DNA from: Bacteroidota bacterium
GTDB lineage: Bacteria; Bacteroidota; Bacteroidia; Bacteroidales; Paludibacteraceae
NCBI GenBank assembly: GCA_017860335.1
Contig: JAFNAU010000046.1
Location: 1 to 10,182, forward strand
Length of the DNA stretch: 10,182 nucleotides
Reading direction: 5' to 3'
Shown: positions 1-7,415 of the stretch, one piece after another
Numbering within the stretch: the stretch's first letter is position 1
Layout of the letters: every line of letters begins with the position of its first letter
Notes under the pieces: generated by a model
What the model was told of the DNA's origin: nothing
The model's database searches: none
What the model saw: only the letters and a program-made list of their open reading frames with translations
Made by a program: the position numbers and the translations under genes

Positions 1-1044
1 AAAGCAGCTTTTTCGTTGAAAAATCCCGGCGATTATAGCGAACCTGTACGTTCTGCCGTAGGATGGCATATCATACAGTTGATTGAGAAAAGACCTCTTG
101 CCGGTTTTGACGAAATGAAAGCCGAACTGGAAAATCAGATCAAACAAAACGAACGTAATAAATTGATTAATCAATCATTCACAGATAAATTAAAAAAAGA
201 ATATAACTATCAGGAATATACTCTTGCTTTAACTGAAATTTATCAGTTGAGTGAAAAATATGCTCCTTCCGATTCATTGTTCGCAGTTGAATCTAAAAAA
301 CTGCAAAAACCGCTCTTCAGCTTTGCAGACAAAACATTCACTCAGAATGACTTTGTCAGCTACATGCTCCCTGCCGCTGCAGGTTTCAGAGGAGTTCGAA
401 GTGATTTCATCAGGGATCAGTTCAATGCCTTTGCCGGCAACCAGCTGACAACTTATGAACAAACACAACTCGACAGAAAATATCCCGAATTCCACTATCT
501 GATGCAGGAATATCACGATGGAATTCTGCTTTTTGACATCAGTAACCGCGAAGTATGGGATAAGGCATCGAAAGATAATGAAGGACTTTCCAAATATTTT
601 GAAACGAATAAATCGAATTACGCATGGCAAAAACCTCACTACAAAGGCCGCATCATCTACTGCAAGGACGAACCTACTTTGAAAGCCGCCAGACTGATAG
701 TGAAACGGGCAACTAACGATTCAATTGACAGTTACCTGCATAAAAGACTTAACGACAGCATCCAGTATGTAAAGGTTGAAAAAGGATTGTGGGTTGAAGG
801 TGAAAACAAGGTAATTGACGCCAATATTTTCAAAAAAGGAATCTATGAAGCTGAAAAGGAATATCCATACTATTTTATAGCAGGTAAAATACTCAAAACC
901 ATGCCAGAAGATTTCACCGATGTACGGGGAATTATCACAGCCGATTACCAGGATTATCTCGAAAAAGAGTGGATTAATTCGCTTCGACAGAAATACGCCT
1001 TCACTGTAGACGAAAAAGTACTGAAAACGGTTAAGAAAAACTAA
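1..1044 (+). CDS. Parvulin-type peptidyl-prolyl isomerase, C-terminal part (5' end outside window)
   Basis: The reading frame is open from base 1, so the gene starts upstream; 347 residues are visible and no internal start is claimed. The first 35 residues are the end of a parvulin (PpiC/rotamase) domain: the pattern GDYSEPVRSAVGWHIIQLIEKR carries the conserved glycine and second active-site histidine (GWHIIQL). The remaining ~300 residues are helical and charged, with LMQEYHDGILLFDISNREVW resembling the long C-terminal region of Bacteroidota periplasmic PPIases of about 500-700 residues. Such proteins are exported, sometimes membrane-anchored, and assist folding of secreted and outer-membrane proteins; the signal sequence would be upstream and cannot be seen. 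It is the first visible gene of a four-gene + strand cluster with two further SurA-like genes and an OstA-like gene. The family is clear; the individual substrate is unknown. Confidence 0.85.
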   Translation, partial: KAAFSLKNPGDYSEPVRSAVGWHIIQLIEKRPLAGFDEMKAELENQIKQNERNKLINQSFTDKLKKEYNYQEYTLALTEIYQLSEKYAPSDSLFAVESKKLQKPLFSFADKTFTQNDFVSYMLPAAAGFRGVRSDFIRDQFNAFAGNQLTTYEQTQLDRKYPEFHYLMQEYHDGILLFDISNREVWDKASKDNEGLSKYFETNKSNYAWQKPHYKGRIIYCKDEPTLKAARLIVKRATNDSIDSYLHKRLNDSIQYVKVEKGLWVEGENKVIDANIFKKGIYEAEKEYPYYFIAGKILKTMPEDFTDVRGIITADYQDYLEKEWINSLRQKYAFTVDEKVLKTVKKN

Positions 1045-1054
1045 TATTTTAACG

Positions 1055-1099
1055 AATGCCAAAATAAATGTTCTAACTTTGAGCGTTTATTTTGGCATT
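1055..1099 (+). terminator. 14-bp perfect stem-loop between PPIase genes; possible terminator or attenuator
   Basis: Bases 1055-1068 (AATGCCAAAATAAA) are an exact inverted repeat of 1086-1099, and the stem extends inward through a T-G wobble and a G-C pair. It begins 10 bases after the PPIase stop codon. The sequence after it (GTTGTATTCTG) lacks a strong T-run, so efficient intrinsic termination is not assured. It could instead attenuate or protect the upstream message while allowing read-through into the lipoprotein gene 33 bases further on. The inverted repeat is seen directly; its function is inferred. Confidence 0.5.
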
Positions 1100-1132
1100 G
1101 TTGTATTCTGAAAGTTCTGGTTTTGTTACAAA

Positions 1133-1978
1133 ATGAAAAAGATATTTTTCCTTATACTGGCCATTTTTATCGTATCATGTTCGGGCAACCGTTCGGATAC
1201 TAAACGAACGCCGGTACTGGAAGTGGAAGGAAAATTTCTTTATCAGGACGAAATCGACCAAATCATTCCGGCCACAGCTTCAATCATTGACAGTGCTGAT
1301 ATTGCCGAAAGATATATTAAAAAATGGGTAACCGATGTACTCATCTATGAGAATGCCAAACGCAATATCAATAAGCTGAACGACATTGAAAGACTGGTGG
1401 ACGAATATCGCAAATCGCTGATCATTCACGAATACGAACAGGCTTTAATTAAGCAACGGCTTACCGACAAAGTATCTGAAGATGAGTTGAAAAGATTTTA
1501 CGAAATCTATAAATCGAGACTTATATCTCCGGAAAATCTGATAAAAGGCATATTGCTGGTTGTACCCAAAAACGCGCCGCAGACAGACAGAGTACGCGAA
1601 TGGGTTCGGCTCTCCAATACAAAGTCGCTCGAAAACATAGAAAAATACAGCCTGAAGAACGCTATCAGTTTTGATTTTTTTATGAATGACTGGACTCCAT
1701 TTACTGAAATTCTGAAAAAAGCACCTTTCAGAATAGAAGATTCGGGCGCATTTATCAGAACAACGAATTTTGCAGAGACTTCGGACAGCACCAAATCGTA
1801 TTTTCTGCGGATTACAAGTGCATTGCCGTCGGGACAGGTTGAACCTTATGAACTCGCTAAAGATAAAATATCGTATATCCTGCTGAACAAAAAGAAATCA
1901 GATTTTATCATTCAGTTCGAAAACGATATTTACAAAGATGCAGTTGAGGAAGGTACGATCAATTACTTTAAGAAATAG
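1133..1978 (+). CDS. SurA-N-like lipoprotein, periplasmic foldase relative without an evident parvulin domain
   Basis: This is a 281-residue protein. Residues 1-16 (MKKIFFLILAIFIVSC) form a lipoprotein signal peptide with lipobox IVSC, so Cys16 should be lipidated and the protein membrane-tethered on the periplasmic side. Residues about 28-75 (VLEVEGKFLYQDEID, then a helical stretch with WVTDVLIYENAKRN) match the start of SurA/PPIase chaperone domains. A helical section about 85-125 follows, with LTDKVSEDELKRFYE typical of SurA-like proteins. The later part aligns poorly with a parvulin domain: neither the RHIL motif nor GFHI is visible, so it may be a chaperone rather than an active isomerase. 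It lies between two clear PPIase genes (88 bp after the first, 106 bp before surA), which supports a role in outer-membrane protein handling. The start is the ATG just before the lysine-rich signal; no strong ribosome binding site is seen. Confidence 0.75.
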   Translation: MKKIFFLILAIFIVSCSGNRSDTKRTPVLEVEGKFLYQDEIDQIIPATASIIDSADIAERYIKKWVTDVLIYENAKRNINKLNDIERLVDEYRKSLIIHEYEQALIKQRLTDKVSEDELKRFYEIYKSRLISPENLIKGILLVVPKNAPQTDRVREWVRLSNTKSLENIEKYSLKNAISFDFFMNDWTPFTEILKKAPFRIEDSGAFIRTTNFAETSDSTKSYFLRITSALPSGQVEPYELAKDKISYILLNKKKSDFIIQFENDIYKDAVEEGTINYFKK

Positions 1979-2084
1979 AAATCAACAGATTTTCATTCCG
2001 GTATTTTTTCACCGGCCTGAGAAATAATATTCAAAACAATAAAAACCCGTGAACCTTCGATCCGTTCGCGATTACATGTAAAAA

Positions 2085-3440
2085 ATGCGTAAAATATCTT
2101 TGCTTTTACTGGCTTTCGGCTTACTCGCACCGGGTTTGCAGGCTCAAAAGAAAAATACCATAGATGAAGTCATCTGGATTGTCGGAGATGAAGCCATTCT
2201 CAAATCCGACGTCGAAGCCCTTATTCTGGATGCACAAATGCGCAGACAGCCCATTCAGGGTGATGCATACTGTGTTATTCCCGAACAGATGGCAATTCAG
2301 AAACTCTTCCTGCATCAGGCCGCACTCGACAGTGTTACCGTCAACGAAGGTTACATTGCCTCGCTTGCTGAAGCCGATCTGAACAAATACATTGCCGACG
2401 TGGGTTCTGTGGAGAAAGCTGAGGAATACTCACATAAAACAGTGGCTCAACTGCGCGAAATTATCCGCGAGAAATATAAAAGCCAGGCTTTGATAGAGCA
2501 AATGCAAAGTCAGCTGGTGAGCGGCATCCAGGCAACTCCTGCCGAAGTACGCCGTTATTTCAGCAACATATCGAAAGACAGCCTTCCTACCATACCCGAA
2601 CAGGTTGAACTTCAGGTTCTTTCGGTTAACCCGCCTATACCGCTTGCCGAAGTGAACCGTGTAAAAGAAAAACTGCGCGAGTTCACTGAACGCGCTACAG
2701 CCAATCCCGCTGATTTCAGCCTGCTGGCACGTCTTTACTCCGAAGATCCCGGAAGCGCTGTCAAGGGGGGTGAAATTGGTTATACCGCACGTGCTACCCT
2801 GGACCCTGAATTTGCTGCTGTAGCTTTCAACCTCCAGGATCCGAAGAAGGTTTCACGCATCGTGGAATCGCAGTTCGGCTTCCACATCATTCAGTTGATC
2901 GGCAAACGAGGCGATAAAGTGAATTGTCGTCACATACTGCTCAAACCACGCGCATCAATTGAGGACAAACAAAATGGGATAACGCGGCTCGACTCACTGG
3001 CTGACCTTATTCGCCAGAATAAAATTACCTTCGAGCAGGCTGTAATGCATTATTCGCAGGACAAAAATACGGCCATGAATGCCGGACTGATGGTGAACCA
3101 GAATACCGGTAATTCAAAATTTGAATATCAGGACTTGCCCTCGGAAGTAGCCAAAGCGGCATACGACATGAATGTCGGAGAAGTTTCCAAAGCATTTACA
3201 ATGATTGATCCGCTTACAGGAAAGGAAATGATTACAATCGTAAAACTGAAAAGCAAAACTCCGACCCATAAAGCCAACATCATGGATGATTATCAGGTAC
3301 TGAAAAACATCATGGAAGGCAACAAGAAACAGGAATTTCTCCACAACTGGATTTCGAAGAAACAAAAAGAAACCTATATCAGTATTAAGCCCGAATGGCG
3401 CAACTGCAATTTCCAGTACAAAGGCTGGATTAAAGACTAG
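2085..3440 (+). CDS. surA: SurA-like periplasmic chaperone / peptidyl-prolyl isomerase with two parvulin domains
   Basis: This is a 451-residue protein. The signal peptide is residues 1-20, with probable cleavage after LQA. A SurA N-terminal chaperone domain follows at about 25-165 (DEVIWIVGDEAILKSDVE is the usual opening). Parvulin domain 1 lies at about 172-275, including KGGEIGYTARATLDPEF and ending GFHIIQLIGKR. Parvulin domain 2 lies at about 278-390, opening CRHILLKP. E. coli SurA is of similar length (about 430) and escorts unfolded outer-membrane proteins through the periplasm to the BAM complex. The catalytic signatures are split: domain 1 has the late histidine motif but VELQVLSVNP where RHIL would be, while domain 2 has RHIL but ends MITIVKLKSK without the late histidine. 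Isomerase activity may therefore be weak, as chaperoning is the main SurA job. It is followed after 21 bp by the OstA-like gene, so the two are probably co-transcribed. Confidence 0.9.
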   Translation: MRKISLLLLAFGLLAPGLQAQKKNTIDEVIWIVGDEAILKSDVEALILDAQMRRQPIQGDAYCVIPEQMAIQKLFLHQAALDSVTVNEGYIASLAEADLNKYIADVGSVEKAEEYSHKTVAQLREIIREKYKSQALIEQMQSQLVSGIQATPAEVRRYFSNISKDSLPTIPEQVELQVLSVNPPIPLAEVNRVKEKLREFTERATANPADFSLLARLYSEDPGSAVKGGEIGYTARATLDPEFAAVAFNLQDPKKVSRIVESQFGFHIIQLIGKRGDKVNCRHILLKPRASIEDKQNGITRLDSLADLIRQNKITFEQAVMHYSQDKNTAMNAGLMVNQNTGNSKFEYQDLPSEVAKAAYDMNVGEVSKAFTMIDPLTGKEMITIVKLKSKTPTHKANIMDDYQVLKNIMEGNKKQEFLHNWISKKQKETYISIKPEWRNCNFQYKGWIKD

Positions 3441-3461
3441 CATATTTATCGTATTTCTTTA

Positions 3462-5366
3462 ATGAAAAACAAATTACGAAATACCAACTTGTTCAGGGTT
3501 ATGATATTAATAATCATTACCCTGACTTTTTTACCCGAACTCCGTGCGCAGGCTTACTCTCCGCGTCAGCTTCGGAGCGAGGTACTTCAGTATCAGAAAA
3601 ATCAGCAAATTAAAACTGCAACGTCCAAAAACCGTAGGGGAGGAAAAACTCCGGCATACCAGCCACCGCCTGTTGGCGCTACTGTATTCAAACCCGCTAA
3701 TCCAGCCAAATATCCGAAATCATCTCTTATCTATCTGGAAAACAGCGAAACTCTCTTTTTTGATCAGATGCTTTTTCCCGATGTACAGATACTGAGGGGA
3801 AATGTACGCTTCCGTCATGAAAATGCCGTTTTGTACTGCGACAGTGCCTATTTCAACGATATAAGCAATACGTTCGATGCATTCGGAAGAGTAAAAATGG
3901 TTCAGGGAGATACCTTGTTCATCTACGGCGACTATCTCAACTACGACGGAAATACTCGACTGGCACGCCTGCGCGATAATGTGAAACTGGTAAACCGCAA
4001 CACCACCCTCACAACCGACAGTATGAACTACGACCGGGTTGCCAATCTGGCCTACTATTACACCGGTGGCAAAGTTGTGGACAATGTGAATGTACTCACC
4101 TCGGTATGGGGGCAATACTCCCCCGCTACCCGACAAGCGTTGTTCAAAGAAGATGTGAAGATGACCAATCCAAATTACACAATCACATCCGATACTCTCA
4201 AATACAACACTAAAACTTCCGTTGCCGACATTGTAGGCGATTCGCATGTACTCTACAAGGAAAAGACCAATATTTACAGCAAACTCGGCTGGTACGATAC
4301 GGCTAAAGACCGCATGATGCTTCTCAACCGTTCATTTGTTGAACAAAATGATGGTAAAACGCTGGTTGGTGATACGATCTTTTACGATAAGAAAAACAAA
4401 TACAGCGAAGCATTCTCCAACGTCGAGCTGAATGATCCGAAACAAAAAACCACCCTTTACGGAAATTTTGTATCGTATGACGAAGGAAAAGAATCCGGGC
4501 TGGCTACCGATTCGGCACTCTTTGTCGACTGGTCGGGAAAAGACTCGCTTTTTCTGAGTGCCGATACCCTCTTTAACTTCAAGGATTCTATTTACGACGC
4601 TATCAAAGCACATAAGAATGTACGGTTCTTCAGAGCGGACATACAGGGAATGTGCGATTCGCTGTATTACACTTCGCGCGACTCCATCATGAATCTCAAA
4701 GTCATGCCGGTACTCTGGTCGGGCAACAATCAGCTTTCGGGCGATTCCATACGGGCTTATACTAAAAATCAGCAAGTGGAGAAAATTCATATTATGCAGT
4801 CGGCAATGGCTGTACAGAAAGATACACTCACTTATTACAATCAGTTATCAGGAAAGGAGATAACAGCTTATCTCGACAGCGGACAACTCCGACGGGTAGA
4901 TGTCGACGGGAATGCTGAAAGCATCTATTTCCCGCACGACGAAAAAACGAAAGATATCATCGGACTGAATAAAACGGTAAGCAGCTATGTAAAGATGCTG
5001 TTCAAAGACAAGAAGATAGAGCGAATTATTCTCACTTCAGCTTCCAGTGGTTCGATGTACCCAATTATTGACATGGAAGAGAATGATCTCTATCTGCGTA
5101 ACTTTTACTGGTACGAAAAGGAAAGACCAGCAAAAAGCGAAGATGTGTTTCTTAAATTTGTCAGAACAGCTCCGCCCAAGCGACCAGAAAGTGAAAAGAA
5201 ACCCGGATTTCCTACCGAGGGAGGCGAAAATATGGATAAGCCATCCACTGACAGAAATACGAACAACTCCGTCAACAGGAATACAAACAGCAGTTCAAAT
5301 CGAAACACCGGAAGGCAAACAATCAACCCCCAACGACCAAGGGGCAACAACCTAAAAATTCAGTAA
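3462..5366 (+). CDS. OstA/LptA-like lipopolysaccharide transport protein
   Basis: This is a 634-residue exported protein. Residues 1-30 are an N-terminal signal with a hydrophobic stretch at about 13-24, cleaved near LRA/QA. From about residue 90 to 500 it consists of repeated short beta-strand units of the OstA/LptA/LptD-N jellyroll type, for example ILRGNVRFRHENAVLYCDSA, GRVKMVQGDTLFIYGDYLNY and TLTTDSMNYDRVANLAYYYT. In that fold, stacked strands make a groove that carries LPS through the periplasm. Bacteroidota carry large OstA-like proteins of this kind that are longer than E. coli LptA (about 185 residues). The C-terminal tail (about 575-634) is rich in Pro, Asn, Arg and Thr with a degenerate NRNT repeat (DRNTNNS, NRNTNSS, NRNTGR); codon third positions vary between the units, supporting this frame. 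The gene lies 21 bp after surA, which fits one outer-membrane assembly operon. As I recall, mutL follows this gene in some Bacteroidales; here a convergent ars operon does. Confidence 0.85.
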   Translation: MKNKLRNTNLFRVMILIIITLTFLPELRAQAYSPRQLRSEVLQYQKNQQIKTATSKNRRGGKTPAYQPPPVGATVFKPANPAKYPKSSLIYLENSETLFFDQMLFPDVQILRGNVRFRHENAVLYCDSAYFNDISNTFDAFGRVKMVQGDTLFIYGDYLNYDGNTRLARLRDNVKLVNRNTTLTTDSMNYDRVANLAYYYTGGKVVDNVNVLTSVWGQYSPATRQALFKEDVKMTNPNYTITSDTLKYNTKTSVADIVGDSHVLYKEKTNIYSKLGWYDTAKDRMMLLNRSFVEQNDGKTLVGDTIFYDKKNKYSEAFSNVELNDPKQKTTLYGNFVSYDEGKESGLATDSALFVDWSGKDSLFLSADTLFNFKDSIYDAIKAHKNVRFFRADIQGMCDSLYYTSRDSIMNLKVMPVLWSGNNQLSGDSIRAYTKNQQVEKIHIMQSAMAVQKDTLTYYNQLSGKEITAYLDSGQLRRVDVDGNAESIYFPHDEKTKDIIGLNKTVSSYVKMLFKDKKIERIILTSASSGSMYPIIDMEENDLYLRNFYWYEKERPAKSEDVFLKFVRTAPPKRPESEKKPGFPTEGGENMDKPSTDRNTNNSVNRNTNSSSNRNTGRQTINPQRPRGNNLKIQ

Positions 5367-5463
5367 ATCCGGGAAAGGATAAGAATAAGCGGTACATTTG
5401 GGTTCTCTGATTAAATCAACAAGCTCAAAGAAACCTTTTGTACTCTTTTACTTTTACTACTGG

Positions 5464-6525
5464 TTAAAACCACTTCTTCCGAAACCAAAACGCCACATTT
5501 ACCAATCCAATCATTACCGGCACTTCCACCAGCGGACCAATAACAGCGGCAAATGCTTCGCCCGAATTAATTCCGAACACAGCAATGGCAACGGCAATAG
5601 CGAGTTCAAAATTATTGCTTGCTGCGGTAAATGACAGAGTGGTTGATTGCTCGTAATTGGCTCCCGCCTTTTTGCTCATCCTGAATGAACTCACAAACAT
5701 AACGACAAAGTAAATAAGCAAAGGAACAGCTATCAGCACCACATCACCCGGTATTTTTACAATGTATTCTCCTTTAAGCGAGAACATCACGATGATAGTG
5801 AAAAGCAGCGCAATTAGCGTCAGCGGACTGATTTTAGGAATAAACCGAGTGTGATACCATTCTTTGCTTTTCACCCGAATAAGGATAAAACGTGTCAGGA
5901 AACCGGCAATAAACGGAATTCCAAGGTAAATAAAAACGCTTTCGGCAATTTGTCCGATGGTAATTTTGGCAACTGCATCGCTGGTGGGAATACCAAACCA
6001 GCCGGGAGCAATGGCTATAAAAAACCATGCATAAACTGAGAAGAACAGTACCTGAAAAATGCTGTTGAAGGCTACCAGTCCGGCCGCGTACTGCGTATCG
6101 CCTTTGGCCAGATCATTCCAGACAATCACCATAGCAATACACCGCGCCAACCCGATCATGATAATACCGTACACATACGGCAGATTGGCATTATTTTCAC
6201 CGGGGAAAAATTTGAAAAGCAAAATTGCAAGTGTAAACATCAATACCGGTCCGACAATCCAGTTTTGAACCAGCGACAATCCGAGAACTTTTGTATTTTT
6301 AAATACCTCGCCCAGCTCTTCATATTTTACTTTTGCCAGAGGCGGATACATCATTACAATCAGGCCGATGGCAATCGGGATATTGGTTGTGCCCGATGAC
6401 ATACTGTCCCAAAATTCAGCGACAGCGGGAAACAACCAGCCTGAAAATACGCCGATAAACATAGCCAAAAATATCCATAGTGTCAGGTAACGGTCGAGGA
6501 ATGAAAGTTTTGAAGATGAGTTCAT
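5464..6525 (-). CDS. acr3: ACR3-family arsenite efflux transporter
   Basis: This is a 353-residue inner-membrane protein with about ten hydrophobic segments, the usual size and topology of Acr3 (BART superfamily). It exports arsenite driven by the proton-motive force. Diagnostic motifs are present: PIAIGLIVMMYPPLAKVKYE at about 50-69, the TM4 motif GLARCIAMVIVWNDLAKGD with the essential cysteine at Cys129, and the TM9 motif AASNNFELAIAVAIAVFG with the conserved acidic residue at Glu307. Both functional residues are therefore intact. It is the last gene of the - strand ars operon and removes the arsenite produced by ArsC. The start codon is 42 bp after the four-helix-bundle gene, and the spacer is filled by TTTGAA-type repeats. 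No convincing intrinsic terminator is seen in the 97 bp between this gene and the convergent OstA-like gene, only a weak imperfect hairpin. Confidence 0.95.
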   Translation of the reverse strand: MNSSSKLSFLDRYLTLWIFLAMFIGVFSGWLFPAVAEFWDSMSSGTTNIPIAIGLIVMMYPPLAKVKYEELGEVFKNTKVLGLSLVQNWIVGPVLMFTLAILLFKFFPGENNANLPYVYGIIMIGLARCIAMVIVWNDLAKGDTQYAAGLVAFNSIFQVLFFSVYAWFFIAIAPGWFGIPTSDAVAKITIGQIAESVFIYLGIPFIAGFLTRFILIRVKSKEWYHTRFIPKISPLTLIALLFTIIVMFSLKGEYIVKIPGDVVLIAVPLLIYFVVMFVSSFRMSKKAGANYEQSTTLSFTAASNNFELAIAVAIAVFGINSGEAFAAVIGPLVEVPVMIGLVNVAFWFRKKWF

Positions 6526-6561
6526 AATTTGAAAATTTGAAGATGTAACAATTTGAAGATT
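6526..6561 (+). repeat. TTTGAA-rich intergenic repeat, copy 1 (between IVP gene and acr3)
   Basis: The spacer directly upstream of the acr3 start holds two close versions of ATTTGAA units. By hand alignment, bases 6526-6561 match bases 9178-9213 (spacer upstream of arsC) at about 28 of 36 positions in the same orientation. Bases 6534-6560 match the reverse complement of 6962-6988 at 23 of 27 positions. The repeat is AT-rich and unstructured on its own. It may be a dispersed extragenic repeat of the genome or the scar of cassette insertion. Confidence 0.6.
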
Positions 6562-6567
6562 TGAAAA

Positions 6568-6921
6568 TTATTGGTTGTTTTTTGATGAGCTGATTATTTT
6601 TGAAAGAACATGAATGATTGAATTAAGCTTTTCATCCATTCCTGACGGATCGGGATAGTTCTTTGATAACCGGCAAAGTTGCAACCAGTACTTTGTTTCA
6701 TCAGCTTCTTTTGCCGCGATTTTAATCTTGTGGATAAAATCAGCTTTGCTTTCCGCATTCTGAGCTTCGTTTACGTTTGCTCCTATTGATGTACCCGATT
6801 TCAGCAGTTGATTTGAAACCACAAACTTTCTCTTCTCTTCAAGTATCTCGGAATAGTCAATAATCTCAAGCGCAAATTCCAGAGACAGATTCACAATCAG
6901 ATTTTCTTTATCATTTCTCAT
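6568..6921 (-). CDS. Four-helix-bundle protein of the 23S rRNA intervening-sequence (IVP/S23) family
   Basis: This is a 117-residue soluble, highly helical protein, the usual length for the family. Hallmark stretches are LLKSGTSIGANVNEAQNAES at 39-58 and the KIAAKEADETKYWLQL region at about 67-82, with a final helix at about 96-113. Relatives are encoded inside 23S rRNA intervening sequences, as stand-alone genes in many Bacteroidota, and as the Avd accessory protein of diversity-generating retroelements. Their basic, bundle-shaped pentamers may bind nucleic acid. No rRNA and no reverse transcriptase are seen here, so this is a stand-alone copy of unknown cellular role. It sits between the DUF3147 gene (65 bp) and acr3 (42 bp), interrupting an arsenic operon, and imperfect inverted repeats flank it. 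No function in arsenic or mercury chemistry is known, and insertion as a passenger is the likeliest explanation. Confidence 0.85.
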   Translation of the reverse strand: MRNDKENLIVNLSLEFALEIIDYSEILEEKRKFVVSNQLLKSGTSIGANVNEAQNAESKADFIHKIKIAAKEADETKYWLQLCRLSKNYPDPSGMDEKLNSIIHVLSKIISSSKNNQ

Positions 6922-6961
6922 AATTAATTCATTATAATTTATATGTTACAGTAGATATTTC

Positions 6962-6988
6962 ATTTTCAAATCGGTACATCCTCAAATT
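6962..6988 (-). repeat. TTTGAA-rich repeat, inverted copy at the 3' end of the DUF3147 gene
   Basis: Read on the - strand this is AATTTGAGGATGTACC followed by GATTTGAAAAT. It aligns with + strand bases 6534-6560 at 23 of 27 positions, so the two copies form an inverted repeat enclosing the four-helix-bundle gene. The copy overlaps the stop codon of the upstream DUF3147-type gene (6987-6989). Confidence 0.55.
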
Positions 6989-7337
6989 AAATATTTACCC
7001 CTGCCTTTTTCAACAAGACCAACATCACAAAATACCCTATTACCATTATTATCAACGAAATGCCCAACGACAACCAGAAATCCACATTCTTTTTCAGTAA
7101 TACTGGAAACAGAATAAAGAAAATTAACGATGGTATTACCAACCAGAAAATACCCTGAGAAAGGTCAGCTATTTTAGTGACGTCTTTTGTATCAATATAC
7201 ATCCACACAAAAGCCAGTAACGAAACCAACGGGATTGAAGCCAAAATACTCCCTAAAGTGGTGCTTCGTTTCGAAATTTCGGAGACAGCCACAATGACTA
7301 CCGATGAAAGCAATACTTTGATAATGTAGTAAATCAT
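6987..7337 (-). CDS. Small four-TM membrane protein, DUF3147-like
   Basis: This is a 116-residue, strongly hydrophobic protein with four likely membrane segments at about 3-20, 31-48, 62-81 and 87-109. Short charged loops separate them (SEISKRSTT at 19-27, DTKDVTKIAD at 49-58, KKN at 82-84). Length, the first-loop pattern and SIPLVSLLAFVWMYIDTKD recall the DUF3147 family of uncharacterised inner-membrane proteins, recognised from memory rather than by a search. No catalytic or metal-binding residues stand out: it has no cysteine and no histidine. It lies 71 bp after hgcB and 65 bp before the IVP gene on the same strand, so it is probably transcribed from the arsR promoter. Its position suggests a link to hgcAB or arsenic transport, but the sequence shows no direct evidence of this. 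It may equally be a passenger. Confidence 0.75.
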   Translation of the reverse strand: MIYYIIKVLLSSVVIVAVSEISKRSTTLGSILASIPLVSLLAFVWMYIDTKDVTKIADLSQGIFWLVIPSLIFFILFPVLLKKNVDFWLSLGISLIIMVIGYFVMLVLLKKAGVNI

Positions 7338-7392
7338 AAGTTCGGTTTTATTTGTTGATATGAAGAAAAGAAAATTTGGAAATTAATCTCGC

Positions 7393-7415
7393 CTGTTAAT
7401 ACAAGTTATTAACAG
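7393..7415 (-). other. 8-bp stem-loop overlapping the hgcB stop codon
   Basis: CTGTTAAT (7393-7400) and ATTAACAG (7408-7415) are exact inverted repeats around a 7-base loop, and the hgcB stop (TAATAA tandem) is part of the stem. No T-run follows in the direction of transcription, so it is not a standard terminator. It could mark an mRNA processing or stability boundary between hgcB and the downstream genes. AT content is high, so chance is possible. Confidence 0.35.

Noticed and set aside
1998..2015. Small CCGGT/ACCGG stem-loop in the spacer before surA as a terminator
   Set aside because: Only five pairs, and no T-run follows; too weak to call a terminator or riboswitch.
5256..5409. Alternative frame at the OstA-like C-terminus (Q-K-Y-E-Q-L-R-Q-Q type) as evidence of a frameshift
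   Set aside because: It looks helix-like and stays open to 5409, but the annotated frame has an NRNT-type repeat with synonymous third-base variation, which supports it as the real one.
5367..5463. Terminator between the convergent OstA-like gene and acr3
   Set aside because: Only an imperfect GGTTT/GAACC hairpin and a short TGATT-A-AATCA dyad are present, with no U-run on either strand.
6526..6570. CRISPR-like array in the TTTGAA repeats
   Set aside because: Repeats are 7-9 bases, irregular and without unique spacers of constant length.
6568..6921. Diversity-generating retroelement accessory gene (avd)
   Set aside because: The family is related, but no reverse transcriptase and no template/variable repeat pair are visible.
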